The translations under genes were made by a program, and so were the position numbers. From Falsiroseomonas sp050563525 (lineage in GTDB: Bacteria; Pseudomonadota; Alphaproteobacteria; Acetobacterales; Acetobacteraceae), in contig NZ_JBNXUN010000009.1 in the NCBI RefSeq assembly GCF_050563525.1, positions 62,001-126,000 of the forward strand: 64,000 bases of DNA. Reading direction: 5' to 3'. The notes under the pieces are model-generated. The model was not told the origin of the DNA and made no database searches. It saw only the letters and a list, made by a program, of their open reading frames with translations. Of the stretch, positions 16,724 through 26,875 are shown one piece after another (position 1 is the stretch's first letter; each line of letters starts with the position of its first letter).

Positions 16724-19069
16724 TCAGAAGCGGGTGCCGAAGCCGAAGCGCACGAGCTGCGTCTCGTCGTAGTCCTTCTTCACCACCGCCTGGGCGATGT
16801 CGATGTTGATCAGGCCGACCGGCGTGCGCCAGGACACGCCGACACCGACGCCGACGCGCGGGGAAGTATCATCCTGCACGCCCGGCCCGGAGACCGGCGT
16901 ACTGGACAGCGAGCCGACATCGACGAAGGCGCGGCCCAACAGGCCGATTTCCTGCGGCAGCGGCAGCGGGAAGCGCAACTCCGTCGTCTGCGTCCAGATC
17001 AGCCGTCCGCCGAGCGGGTCGTCGGCGCCGCCCGAGCTGATGTCACGCGGTCCGGCACCCGCCAGCGCGAAGCCGCGCAGGTTGTCGCCGCCCAGGAAGA
17101 AGCGGTCGATGATCCGCTCCGGCCGGTCGCCCCAGGGCGTCAGCAGGCCGACGCCGGCCTGAAGTGCCAGCACGTAGTCCGCATTGCCGAGGTAGCGCTC
17201 CAGCGGCACATACCCGGCCACGTCGCCGCGCCAACGCACATAGGCGACATCGCCGCCGAGGCCGGCGACGTCGGAGCCGACGCGGACGATGAAGCCACTC
17301 TTCGGCTCGATCCGGCTATCGCGCACGTCGTAGGACAGCGTCGTGCCGATCTGCGAGAGCAGCGTTACGCCCTGCTGTTCGCGGATGAAGCGGCTGGCGT
17401 CGGACTGGATGTCGAAGACATCGCGCTGCACCAGGCTGTAGGCCCAGCTCTGCCGCACGCGCTCGTTGAACTCATAGCCGGCGCGCAGCACCACGCCCTG
17501 GCGCTTCTCGGAGTAGGAGGACGTCTCCTGCAGGTTGCGCGTGACGTAGAACAGGTCGATGCCGGCCGCGAGGTTGCGGTCCAGGAAGGCCGGGTCGGTG
17601 ATGCTGAAATCGACCTGCGTCCGGCGCTGCGCCAGCAGCGCCTGCAGCCGCGCGTCGATGCCAGTGCCGAGGAAATTTCGTTCCCGGATGCCGAAATCGG
17701 TCAGCAGGCCGGCATCGGTGGAGAAGCCGCCGCCAAGCGAGATCTCGCCGGTCGGGCGTTCCTGCACCGTGGTCTGCAACACTGTCCGGTCGGGCGCCGA
17801 GCCTGGCTGCACCGCGATCTCGGCGCCGGCGAAGTAGCCGAGGTCCCGGATGCGCTGGCGCGAGCGCCGGACCTGCGCGGCGTTGAAGGGGTCGCCTTCC
17901 GCGATGCGGAATTCGCGGCGGATCACGCGGTCTGCGGTACGGCTGTTGCCCAGGATGTCGATGCGCTCGACATAGGCGCGGGTGCCTTCCGCGACCTCGA
18001 AGGTCACGTCGACGCGCTGGTTTTCCCGGTCCCGGACGACGCGCGGGCGGACCTCCACGAACGGCACGCCGCGCAGGCCGACGGCATCGGACAGCGCCTC
18101 CACCGAGCGTTCCACCGCGTCGCCGTCGTACCAGTCGCCCTCGGATATCGCGAGCGCGCTGCGCAGCGATTCGGGCTCGACGCCACGCAGGCTGCTGGTG
18201 ATCTCGGCACGGCCGACACGGTAGCGCGGGCCTTCGTTGATCGTGAAGGTAACGAAGAAGCCGCTGCGATCGGGCGACAGCTCGGCGACCGCACCGGTCA
18301 CCTCCACATCCGCATAGCCCTGGCGCAGGTAGTAGCGGCGCAGCAATTCTCGGTCGAAGTTCAGGCGCTCGGGGTCGTAGATATCGGCGGTGGACAGGAT
18401 GCGGTACCAAGCCTGCTCCCGTGTCGCCACCACGTCCCGCAGGCGACTATCCGAGAAGGCGGTGTTGCCGACGAAGCTGACGCGGCTGACCAGCGCCGCC
18501 TCGCCTTCCGTGATCTCGAACACCACGTCGACGCGGTTCTGGTCGAGCTGGATGACCTTGGGTTCCACCCGCGCGGCGAAGCGTCCGCGGCGGGCGTAGA
18601 GGTCCAGGATGCGCTGGCGGTCCGCCTGAGCCTGCTGCGGCGTGAACACCGCCCGGGCGCGCAGCTGGACTTCCGGCGTCAGCACATCGTCCGAGACCTT
18701 GCTGTTGCCCTCGAAGGCCACTCGGTTGACGATGGGGTTCTCCACCACCGCCACGGCGATCCGGTCGCCCTGCCGAGCCACGCGCACGTCCTGGAACAGG
18801 CCGGTGGCGAACAGCGTGCGAAGGCTGCGATCCAGCCGATCCGCGTCGAAGGCATCGCCGGGTTGCAGCAGCATGTAGGACCGGACGGTGTCCGCCTCGA
18901 TGCGCTGGTTACCGGTGACATCGATGGCACGGACGATGCCGCCTGCGGCGGGCAATACCGCGGCCGGGCGCGTGGCGCGCGGCGTTCGGGTCTGCGCCTC
19001 CGCGTTCAGCGCGAAGCCGACGGGAACGAGGCAGGTGGCTGCGAGGAGCAGGAGCCGATTGCGGACCAA
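16724..19069 (-). CDS. bamA: Outer membrane assembly factor BamA
   Basis: BamA inserts beta-barrel proteins into the outer membrane. The product has a signal peptide (LLLLAATCLVPVGFALNAEAQ), five POTRA domains (first with RAIDVTGNQRIEADTVRSY) and a C-terminal barrel. The barrel includes FFLGGDNLRGFALAG, carrying the conserved loop-6-type RGF, and a terminal strand ending VRFGFGTRF with the C-terminal Phe. No ATG or GTG lies near the signal peptide. A TTG at 19067-19069 preceded by GGGGA with 8 bases spacing gives 781 residues, a usual size. An in-frame ATG at 19330 would overlap rseP and add 87 Arg/Gly-rich residues unlike the family. Confidence 0.95.
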   Translation of the reverse strand: MVRNRLLLLAATCLVPVGFALNAEAQTRTPRATRPAAVLPAAGGIVRAIDVTGNQRIEADTVRSYMLLQPGDAFDADRLDRSLRTLFATGLFQDVRVARQGDRIAVAVVENPIVNRVAFEGNSKVSDDVLTPEVQLRARAVFTPQQAQADRQRILDLYARRGRFAARVEPKVIQLDQNRVDVVFEITEGEAALVSRVSFVGNTAFSDSRLRDVVATREQAWYRILSTADIYDPERLNFDRELLRRYYLRQGYADVEVTGAVAELSPDRSGFFVTFTINEGPRYRVGRAEITSSLRGVEPESLRSALAISEGDWYDGDAVERSVEALSDAVGLRGVPFVEVRPRVVRDRENQRVDVTFEVAEGTRAYVERIDILGNSRTADRVIRREFRIAEGDPFNAAQVRRSRQRIRDLGYFAGAEIAVQPGSAPDRTVLQTTVQERPTGEISLGGGFSTDAGLLTDFGIRERNFLGTGIDARLQALLAQRRTQVDFSITDPAFLDRNLAAGIDLFYVTRNLQETSSYSEKRQGVVLRAGYEFNERVRQSWAYSLVQRDVFDIQSDASRFIREQQGVTLLSQIGTTLSYDVRDSRIEPKSGFIVRVGSDVAGLGGDVAYVRWRGDVAGYVPLERYLGNADYVLALQAGVGLLTPWGDRPERIIDRFFLGGDNLRGFALAGAGPRDISSGGADDPLGGRLIWTQTTELRFPLPLPQEIGLLGRAFVDVGSLSSTPVSGPGVQDDTSPRVGVGVGVSWRTPVGLINIDIAQAVVKKDYDETQLVRFGFGTRF

Positions 19070-19169
19070 AGCGTATATCCCCGGCGGGGTGAGGGTGGCC
19101 GCGGAGACTACCCGAGCGGCAGGGGTGCCGCCACCCCCGCCACTGCCGGCGCGCGCCGGACCGCCCGGC

Positions 19170-20291
19170 TCAGCCGAACAACCCGGTCGCCCAGCGCACC
19201 ACGCCGAGCTGCGACAGGTCGTTCCATGTGGCGAAGACGAACAGCGTGATGAGCAGCGCAAACCCAGCCCGGAAGCCGATTTCCTGCGCCTTCGGGGGCA
19301 GCGGACGGCCGCGGATGGCCTCCGCCGCATAGAACATCAGGTGGCCACCATCGAGCACGGGGATGGGGAACAAGTTAATCAACGCAAGGTTCACGGACAG
19401 CACCGCCATGAAGGAAACCAGGCTGGCAATGCCCAGCTCCGCCACCTGGCCCGACATCTGGGCGATTCGCAGCGGCCCGCCGAGTTCATCCGCGCCGCGC
19501 CCGCCGAAGATCATCTGGCCCACGGCGGCCAGGGTCTGGCGGGTGATGTCGGCGGTCTGAACCGTGCCGGCCCAGAGTGCGCTGAACGGGTCCAGCCGCT
19601 CGAAATCCGCCGGCGCGGCGCCGACGCCGAGCACGCCGACCGAGGTCTCGCCGGTGACCCGGGCCTGCGGCGTCGCCGTCATGGTGCGCTCCGCACCTTC
19701 GCGCTGCACCGTCACGGCGATCGGCGTGCCGGCACGCGGCTGGACGTGGCGCTGCACCTCCTCGAAGCGGGTCATCGCCTGGCCATCCAGCGCCACGATT
19801 CGGTCGCCGGGCAGCAGGCCGGCGCTGGCGGCGGCGGAGCCTTCCTGGACAGTGCCGATGGCCGTGGTGGCGGAGGGCCGGCCCACGGTCATGAACAGCA
19901 GGCCGAACATCACGGCGGCCAGGATGAAGTTGGCCAGCGGCCCGGCCGCCACGACGATGGCGCGGTCGCCCACCGATTTCTCGTGGAACGTCTGCCCCGG
20001 GCGCCAGGTGGCGCGCACTTCCTCCGGGACGTCGGCCGGTTGTTCCTGGCCATGCAGCTTCACGTAGCCGCCGAGCGGCAGCCAGCCGATACGCCATTCG
20101 GTGCCCTGCCGGTCGGTCCAGGTGGCGATGGCACGGCCGAAGCCGACGGAAAAGCGCTCCACGTAGACGCCGCGCCAGCGCGCCGCGAGGTAGTGGCCAA
20201 GCTCGTGGAAGAACACCAGCACGCCGAGCACGAGCACGAAGGCCAGCACGGTGCGGATCGGGTCGGGCAGGAAGTCCAAGGTGTTCTCCAA
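19170..20291 (-). CDS. rseP: Site-2 protease RseP (MmpA type)
   Basis: This zinc metalloprotease cleaves transmembrane segments of anti-sigma factors and leftover signal peptides. The 373-residue protein has the zinc motif HELGH at residues 29-33 in the first helix, one PDZ domain in the middle (LPGDRIVALDGQAM), and the second active-site motif NLFPIPVLDGGHL in a late helix. The single-PDZ form is usual in alphaproteobacteria, whereas E. coli has two. It lies between dxr and bamA, the standard order, with 31 bases to dxr. Confidence 0.95.
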   Translation of the reverse strand: MENTLDFLPDPIRTVLAFVLVLGVLVFFHELGHYLAARWRGVYVERFSVGFGRAIATWTDRQGTEWRIGWLPLGGYVKLHGQEQPADVPEEVRATWRPGQTFHEKSVGDRAIVVAAGPLANFILAAVMFGLLFMTVGRPSATTAIGTVQEGSAAASAGLLPGDRIVALDGQAMTRFEEVQRHVQPRAGTPIAVTVQREGAERTMTATPQARVTGETSVGVLGVGAAPADFERLDPFSALWAGTVQTADITRQTLAAVGQMIFGGRGADELGGPLRIAQMSGQVAELGIASLVSFMAVLSVNLALINLFPIPVLDGGHLMFYAAEAIRGRPLPPKAQEIGFRAGFALLITLFVFATWNDLSQLGVVRWATGLFG

Positions 20292-20322
20292 ACGTGTTCA
20301 GGCCGTAGCGTCGGGACCGGCC

Positions 20323-21492
20323 TCAGGACACCGCGGCGCGGGCCCCGGCCAGCCGCGACGCCAGGCGCCGCGCCTCGGCATCGAGTTCCAGGATCGGCTC
20401 CAGCCCCTCGGCCAGTGGCGCCACCATCGCGGCCATGGTCGCCTCCACCACCGCGGCGATGTCGAGGAAACCCAGGCGACGGTCGAGGAACAATCCGACT
20501 GCCACCTCGTTCGCCGCGTTCAATATAGTCGGGGCGCCACCACCGGCCTGCAAGGCCTCCCGCGCCAGGCGAAGCGCCGGGAAACGTACGGGATCGGGCG
20601 CCGCAAATTCCAGCCGCCCGAGTGCCGCCAGGTCGAGCCGCGGAGCCGCCACATGGATGCGCTTCGGCCAGGCCAGCGCGTGGGCGATCGGCGTGCGCAT
20701 GTCCGGCGTGCCGAGTTGCGCCAGCAGCGAGCCATCCGCGAACTGCACCAGCCCGTGCACGGCCGATTGCGGATGCACCAGCACCTCGATGCGCGCCTCC
20801 GGCACCGGGAACAGCCGGGCGGCCTCGATCAGCTCCAGCCCCTTGTTCATCATGGTGGCGGAATCGATGCTGATCTTGGCGCCCATTGACCACACCGGGT
20901 GGCGCACCGCCTGTTCCGGCGTGGCGCAGGCCATTTCCGCCAGCGTCCAGTCGCGAAACGGGCCGCCCGAGGCGGTGAGGATGATCTTCTCCACCCCTGC
21001 CGGGTCCTGGCCATCGAGGGCCTGGAAGATGGCGTTGTGTTCGGAATCGACCGGAAGCAGCGTCGCACCGCCCTTCCGCGCCACGGCCAGCACCAGTTCC
21101 GCCGCGCAGACCAGGCTTTCCTTGTTGGCCAGCGCCAGGGTCCCGCCGCGCGCCAGCGCCACCAGGGTCGAGCGCAGGCCGGCGGCGCCGACGATGGCGG
21201 CCATGGTCCAATCCGCCGGCCGCGCCGCGGCGTCCTCCACCGCCTGCGGGCCGGCAGCCGCCTCGATGCCGGTGCCGGCCAGCGCAGCCTTCAGGTCGGC
21301 CCAGGCGGTCGGGTCGGCGACCACGGCCAGGCGCGCGCCGTGCCGCACCGCCTGTTCGGCCAGCACGGCAAAATCCCGATTGGCGACCAGCGCCTCCACC
21401 CGGAAGGCCCCCTCCGGCGCCGCATCCAGCAGCGCCATGGTGGACCGGCCGACGGAGCCCGTGCAGCCGAGGATCGTAACCGACCGCGTCAC
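20323..21492 (-). CDS. dxr: 1-deoxy-D-xylulose 5-phosphate reductoisomerase
   Basis: Dxr converts DXP to 2-C-methyl-D-erythritol 4-phosphate in the MEP isoprenoid pathway. The 389-residue product has the NADPH-binding GCTGSVGRSTM, ALANKESLVCA, the metal and substrate region PVDSEHNAIFQAL and SGGPFRDW. The GTG at 21490-21492 was chosen because the family signature starts immediately after it; an open frame continues upstream into cdsA without conservation. Four bases separate it from the cdsA stop. Its product ultimately feeds the substrate of UppS encoded nearby. Confidence 0.96.
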   Translation of the reverse strand: MTRSVTILGCTGSVGRSTMALLDAAPEGAFRVEALVANRDFAVLAEQAVRHGARLAVVADPTAWADLKAALAGTGIEAAAGPQAVEDAAARPADWTMAAIVGAAGLRSTLVALARGGTLALANKESLVCAAELVLAVARKGGATLLPVDSEHNAIFQALDGQDPAGVEKIILTASGGPFRDWTLAEMACATPEQAVRHPVWSMGAKISIDSATMMNKGLELIEAARLFPVPEARIEVLVHPQSAVHGLVQFADGSLLAQLGTPDMRTPIAHALAWPKRIHVAAPRLDLAALGRLEFAAPDPVRFPALRLAREALQAGGGAPTILNAANEVAVGLFLDRRLGFLDIAAVVEATMAAMVAPLAEGLEPILELDAEARRLASRLAGARAAVS

Positions 21493-21496
21493 CTGT

Positions 21497-22366
21497 TCAG
21501 CCCCATCCCCAAAGCGGTCGCCCCTGGCCCAGCATGAAGGACAGCAGCGCCGCCACCGGCGCCGCCGCCAGCACCCCGTCCAGGCGATCCAGCAGCCCGC
21601 CATGACCCGGAATGAGGGACGAGGTGTCCTTGACCTTGAAATGGCGCTTGATCGCGGATTCCAGCAGGTCCCCGGCCTGGGAGGCGGTGCCGACCAGAAG
21701 CACGACGGCGGATATGGCCAGCAGCGAGGCGCCCGGCGTGAAGGCCAGCGCGCAGGCGCCGCCCACCACCAGCGCGCAAACCATGCCGCCCACCGCCCCC
21801 GACCAGGTCTTGTTCGGCGAGATCGACGGCGCAAGCTTCGGGCCGCCGAAGGCCCGGCCGGCCATGTAGGCGCCGATGTCCGAGGCCCAGACCACCAGGA
21901 ACAGGAACAGCACGTTACCGCGCCCGGCCTCGCCATCGTGCCGCAATTCGATCAGCGCCAGCCCGGCCAGGCCGATATACAGGACCCCCGCCGCAAGCCG
22001 CCGCGCCGGCTGGGTGATGCCGGATCGCCGCCCGCGCAGCGCGACCCCTATCCAGGTGATCGCGAAGCCCGCCAGCAGCACCACGACGCCAAGCCGCGTG
22101 CGTTCCATCACCGCCAGCGCGCCGGCGGCAAACACCACCAGCGGCACCGCAAGCCCCGGGAAGACACGCGTGCGGCGGCCGCAGAGATGCACCCATTCCC
22201 AGGCCAGCACCGCGACGGCCAACGCCACCAGCGCGGTGAAGGATTCGGCGCCGAACCAGATACAGGCCAGTGCCGCCGGCAGCAGCAGGGCGGCGGACAG
22301 GGCGCGCTTGCGCAGGTCCGTCCAGCGCTTCTTCTCGGCCTTCGTCGCCGGAGGCGCCGTCACCAT
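21497..22366 (-). CDS. cdsA: Phosphatidate cytidylyltransferase CdsA
   Basis: CdsA makes CDP-diacylglycerol from CTP and phosphatidic acid for phospholipid synthesis in the inner membrane. The 289-residue protein has about eight hydrophobic helices and the family signature: SDIGAYMAGRAFGGPKLAP followed by SPNKTWSG, then the C-terminal KDTSSLIPGHGGLLDRLDG. The ATG at 22366 is followed by a Lys-rich cytoplasmic N-terminus. It lies 16 bases after uppS. Confidence 0.95.
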   Translation of the reverse strand: MVTAPPATKAEKKRWTDLRKRALSAALLLPAALACIWFGAESFTALVALAVAVLAWEWVHLCGRRTRVFPGLAVPLVVFAAGALAVMERTRLGVVVLLAGFAITWIGVALRGRRSGITQPARRLAAGVLYIGLAGLALIELRHDGEAGRGNVLFLFLVVWASDIGAYMAGRAFGGPKLAPSISPNKTWSGAVGGMVCALVVGGACALAFTPGASLLAISAVVLLVGTASQAGDLLESAIKRHFKVKDTSSLIPGHGGLLDRLDGVLAAAPVAALLSFMLGQGRPLWGWG

Positions 22367-22382
22367 GCGATCCGCCGGGCGT

Positions 22383-23177
<795 letters not shown>

Positions 23178-23208
23178 CACCCGCACATCCCGGCCGACAT
23201 CCCCGCCA

Positions 23209-23781
23209 TCAGCTTGTCCGGATGTCCTTTTCCTTCTCCGCCAGGGCGGCATCCACGGTGCGGATGCTCTGGTCGGTCATCTTCTGGATCTCGTCGCTCC
23301 AGCGCTTCACGTCGTCCTGGCTGACCTCGGACTTCTTGTCCTTTTCCCAACCCTTCACCGTCTCCATCGCATCGCGCCGCACGCCCCGCATGGCGACCCG
23401 CGTCGCCTCGGCGTATTTCGCAGCGGTCTTCACCAGGTCGTTGCGGCGTTCCGTCGTCAGCGGCGGCAGCGGCACGCGCACCACCTGGCCTTCCGTCTGC
23501 GGGTTCAGCCCGAGGCCCGAATCGCGGATCGCGATCTCCACCGCCTTCACCACGGATTTGTCCCAGACCTGCACGGAAAGCAGCCCCGGCCCGGCGACCG
23601 AGATGTTCGCCACCTGCACCAGCGGCTGCACATTGCCATAGGCCTCGACGCGAATCGGCTCGAGCAGCGCCGGGCTGGCGCGGCCGGTGCGCAGGCCTTG
23701 GAACTCCTTCTTCAGCGTCTCCAGCGCGCCATCCATGCGGCGCTGCAGGTCCCGCTTGTATTCGGCGAAGTCGGCGGCCAT
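23209..23781 (-). CDS. frr: Ribosome recycling factor
   Basis: RRF, with EF-G, splits the post-termination ribosome. The 190-residue protein has the three-helix-bundle signature: LKKEFQGLRTGRASPALLEP, DKSVVKAVEIAIRDSGLGLNP and PLPPLTTERRNDLVK. Length is normal. It sits between pyrH (74 bases upstream) and uppS. Confidence 0.96.
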   Translation of the reverse strand: MAADFAEYKRDLQRRMDGALETLKKEFQGLRTGRASPALLEPIRVEAYGNVQPLVQVANISVAGPGLLSVQVWDKSVVKAVEIAIRDSGLGLNPQTEGQVVRVPLPPLTTERRNDLVKTAAKYAEATRVAMRGVRRDAMETVKGWEKDKKSEVSQDDVKRWSDEIQKMTDQSIRTVDAALAEKEKDIRTS

Positions 23782-23855
23782 GCCCGGTTCCCTCTAAAGC
23801 ATCTTCGGGCCAGGCAAGCCTGCCGGACCCAGAGGAATGCAGCAAACAGACGGTC

Positions 23856-24578
23856 TTAAGGATCGACGACCGTGGTGAACTTCCCCTCGCCCTGCATCAC
23901 GGCGGTGAAGGCACCCGGCTCATGGATGTTGAAGACGACGATCGGCAGCTTGTTCTCCCGCGCCAGGCTGATGGCGGCGGCGTCCATCACCGCCAGGTCG
24001 CGCGACAGGACATCGAGGTAGGTAATCGTCGTGTAGCGCTCGGCGTTCGGGCTTTTGCGCGGGTCCGCAGAGTAGACACCATCCACCTGCGTGCCCTTCA
24101 GCAGCGCGTCGCAGCCCATTTCCACCGCCCGCAGCGCCGCGGCGGTATCGGTCGTGAAGAACGGGTTGCCGGTGCCGGCGGCAAAGATCACCACGCGCCC
24201 CTTCTCCATGTGCCGCATGGCGCGGCGGCGGATGAAGGGCTCGCACAGGCTGGCCATGGCGATGGCGGACTGCACGCGCGTCGGCACGCCGAACTTCTCC
24301 AGCCAGTTCTGCATGGCCAGCGCGTTCATCACCGTGGCCAGCATGCCCATGGCATCGGCCTGCGCCCGGTCCATGCCGGCGGAGGCGCCGGCGACGCCGC
24401 GGAAGATGTTGCCGCCGCCCACCACCATGCAGACCTCGGTGCCGAGCGCGGTGACGTCGCGGATGTCCTCGGCGATGTTCTTCAGCGTCCCGATGTCCAG
24501 CCCGTAGTCACGGGAGCCCATCAGCGCCTCGCCCGAAACCTTGAGCAGTACTCGCTTGTAGATCGGGGGTCTGCTCAT
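23856..24578 (-). CDS. pyrH: Uridylate kinase
   Basis: PyrH phosphorylates UMP to UDP and is a hexameric enzyme of pyrimidine metabolism. The 240-residue product has YKRVLLKVSGEAL, VVGGGNIFRG, the acidic and phosphate-binding AAGTGNPFFTTDTAA, KGTQVDGVYSADP and a terminal EGKFTTVV. The start at the ATG 24576-24578 (MSRPPIYKRV) was chosen over an ATG 54 bases upstream that adds residues unlike the family. It follows tsf on the same strand after 132 bases, in which no clear terminator was seen. Confidence 0.96.
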   Translation of the reverse strand: MSRPPIYKRVLLKVSGEALMGSRDYGLDIGTLKNIAEDIRDVTALGTEVCMVVGGGNIFRGVAGASAGMDRAQADAMGMLATVMNALAMQNWLEKFGVPTRVQSAIAMASLCEPFIRRRAMRHMEKGRVVIFAAGTGNPFFTTDTAAALRAVEMGCDALLKGTQVDGVYSADPRKSPNAERYTTITYLDVLSRDLAVMDAAAISLARENKLPIVVFNIHEPGAFTAVMQGEGKFTTVVDP

Positions 24579-24710
24579 CTTATGACGATAATCCGGATGG
24601 CTGGGCGTTGCGCAACATAGGCGGCGCACCATGTCCGGAGCAAGGCGAGGCCCGCCCTCGGCGCGCCCTGCCCTGCCTTTCGTGATGTGCCCGTCCGGGT
24701 GGTATGCCGT

Positions 24711-25619
24711 TCAGCCCTTGGCGGCTGCGGCCACTTCAGCGGCGAAATCGCTGGCCGCCTTCTCGATACCTTCACCAAGCTGGAAGCGCGCGAATCCGGT
24801 CAGCTTGCCGCCGGCCTTCTGCACGACCTGGCGCACCCGGCTTTCGCCGTCATGCACCCAGACCTGCTCCAGCAGAACCACTTCCTCGTAGTACTTGCGG
24901 ATGCGACCCTCGATCATCTTCTCGATGATCTCCGGCTTCTTGCCCGAAGTCGCGGCCTGCTCGCGCAGGACTGCCTTCTCGCGCTCCAGCGCGGAGGGGT
25001 CGACGGCGTCGACCTCCAGCGCCTCCGGCCGCGTCGCCGCGACATGCATGCCGATCTGGCGGCCCAGCGTCTCCAGCGCCTCGATCTCGCTGGATGCCTC
25101 CAGCGCCACCAGAACGCCGATCTTGCCGAGGCCCGGCTTCACCGCGTTGTGCATGTAGGTGGCGACGGTGCCGGACGGCACGCGCAGCACGCGGGCGCGG
25201 CGGATGGTCATGTTCTCGCCGATCGTGGCGATCATCCGGGTCAGCTCCTCCTGCGTGGAGTGGCTGGTGCCAGGGTATGTCGCGGCCTTCAGCGCCTCGA
25301 CATCCTCGCCGACCGACAGCGCCAGGCCGGCGACCTCGGAGACGAAGTTCTGGAAGGTCTCGTTGCGCGCCACGAAGTCGGTCTCGGCATTGACCTCGAC
25401 CATGGCGGCGACGTTCGGGCCGGAGGCGACGCCGACCAGGCCCTCGGCGGCGACGCGGCCGGACTTCTTGGCGGCGGCCGACAGGCCCTTCTTGCGCAGC
25501 CAGTCGATGGCGGCTTCCATGTCGCCCTCGGCTTCGACGAGCGCCTTCTTGCAGTCCATCATGCCGGCGCCGGTCTTCTCGCGCAGCTCGCGCACCATCG
25601 CCGCGGTGATCTCGGCCAT
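24711..25619 (-). CDS. tsf: Translation elongation factor Ts
   Basis: EF-Ts exchanges GDP for GTP on EF-Tu. The 302-residue protein starts MAEITAAMVRELREKTGAGM and has the N-terminal UBA-like domain (CKKALVEAEGDMEAAIDWLR) and the core signature NAETDFVARNE at about residue 80. The upstream open frame (to 25715) is Arg/Pro-rich and not conserved. It lies 135 bases downstream of rpsB, and the gap holds a strong hairpin. Confidence 0.96.
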   Translation of the reverse strand: MAEITAAMVRELREKTGAGMMDCKKALVEAEGDMEAAIDWLRKKGLSAAAKKSGRVAAEGLVGVASGPNVAAMVEVNAETDFVARNETFQNFVSEVAGLALSVGEDVEALKAATYPGTSHSTQEELTRMIATIGENMTIRRARVLRVPSGTVATYMHNAVKPGLGKIGVLVALEASSEIEALETLGRQIGMHVAATRPEALEVDAVDPSALEREKAVLREQAATSGKKPEIIEKMIEGRIRKYYEEVVLLEQVWVHDGESRVRQVVQKAGGKLTGFARFQLGEGIEKAASDFAAEVAAAAKG

Positions 25620-25719
25620 ATCGATCGCTCCCAAACCATCAAGTCCGGGCCGCTCCGGGACGGGCCGGGCGGCCTTGGTCATCGTCCTGTCGGAGGGCGG
25701 CATGGCCCCCCGCACCCAA

Positions 25720-25746
25720 CCCTCCCCCCCTCAATGGGGGAGAGGG
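25720..25746. repeat. C-rich/G-rich hairpin between rpsB and tsf
   Basis: CCCTCCCCCCC at 25720-25730 can pair with GGGGGAGAGGG at 25736-25746 around a 5-base loop, with one bulge. No T-tract follows on the minus strand, so it is more likely an attenuator, a processing site, or a copy of a dispersed palindrome than a full terminator. Confidence 0.5.
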
Positions 25747-25754
25747 CTTCATCG

Positions 25755-26621
25755 TCAGGCGGCGGGGCCGTCCTTGGCCGGCTCGCCGTCGAGGCCGGCC
25801 TGGACCTCGGCCATCACCTCAGGCGACAGCGGCAGGGTAGCGACCGCCTCAGGCGCCAGCTCGGCGGCGACGTCCGGCAGGATCTCGGCCGGCAGTTCCT
25901 CGGCCGCGCCGATATCGGCGCCCGACGAACCCAGTTCCGCCGAGATGCCATCCAGCACCGCCCCGGCGACCATGTCGCAGTACAGGTGGATGGCGCGGAT
26001 CGCATCGTCGTTGCCCGGGATCGGGAAGGCGATGCCCATGGGGTCGGCGTTGCTGTCGACCACCGCGACCACCGGAATGCCAAGCTTGTTGGCCTCCTCG
26101 ATCGCCAGCTTCTCCTTCACCGTGTCGATGACGAAGATGATGTCGGGCAGCCCGCCCATGTCCTTGATGCCGCCGAGCGCGCGGTCGAGCTTCTCGCGCT
26201 CCCGCGTCAGCATCAGAACTTCCTTCTTGGTCAGGCCCTGGATGTTGCCGCCGAGCTGCTCCTCCATCTGCTTCAGGCGCTTGATGCTGCCCTGGATGGT
26301 CTTCCAGTTGGTCAGCATGCCGCCGAGCCAGCGGTGGTTCACGTAGTACTGGCCGCAACGCGCGGCGCTTTCCGCCACGTATTCCGCCGCCGCCTTCTTG
26401 GTGCCGACCAGCAGCACGCGGCCACCGGCGGCCACCACGTCGCGGATCGCACGCAGCGCGCGGTCCATCATCGGCACGGTCTGCTGCAGGTCCAGGATGT
26501 GGACCTGGTTGCGCACGCCGAAGATGTACGGCGACATCCGCGGGTTCCAGCGGCGGGTGTGGTGGCCGAAATGCACGCCGGCCTCGAGCAGGCCGCGCAG
26601 GGTAACGTCGGGCATCGCCAT
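25755..26621 (-). CDS. rpsB: 30S ribosomal protein S2
   Basis: S2 binds the head-body junction of the small subunit. The protein of about 288 residues has RGLLEAGVHFGHHTRRWNP, IFGVRNQVHILDL, NHRWLGGMLTNWKT and DSNADPMGI. The C-terminus carries an acidic, Ala/Pro-rich extension of about 50 residues (ELPAEILPDVAAELAPEA and on). Starts at 26621 (MAMPDV) and 26615 (MPDV) are both possible; AGGA lies 10 bases before the first. The gene is divergent from the glycosyltransferase at 26876, with 254 bases between. Confidence 0.95.
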   Translation of the reverse strand: MAMPDVTLRGLLEAGVHFGHHTRRWNPRMSPYIFGVRNQVHILDLQQTVPMMDRALRAIRDVVAAGGRVLLVGTKKAAAEYVAESAARCGQYYVNHRWLGGMLTNWKTIQGSIKRLKQMEEQLGGNIQGLTKKEVLMLTREREKLDRALGGIKDMGGLPDIIFVIDTVKEKLAIEEANKLGIPVVAVVDSNADPMGIAFPIPGNDDAIRAIHLYCDMVAGAVLDGISAELGSSGADIGAAEELPAEILPDVAAELAPEAVATLPLSPEVMAEVQAGLDGEPAKDGPAA

Positions 26622-26875
26622 GGGCGAATCGTCCTTCACAGTGGTCCGGTTGAGCCTCCGCGTGGCCGCCCCCCTCCATCAGACCGAAGGACGGGGACCG
26701 GACCCTCGGGGATTGCCCCGGAAGGTGCCACGCGTGCGAATTTGCCGCCCCGGGACAGCCCCGGGCCGGCCGGCGCGGTATGCCCCACACGACGCGGCGC
26801 CGCAACCCCGAGCGCTTGCCGCACCCGCCCGACCCCCTATCCTGCCGCCTCGCCTTCCGGACAGCCGAAGCCGCC

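Noticed and set aside
19070..19330. N-terminal extension of BamA from an ATG at 19330
   Set aside because: It overlaps the rseP end and reads as Arg/Gly/Ser low complexity before a normal signal peptide; the TTG at 19069 fits better.
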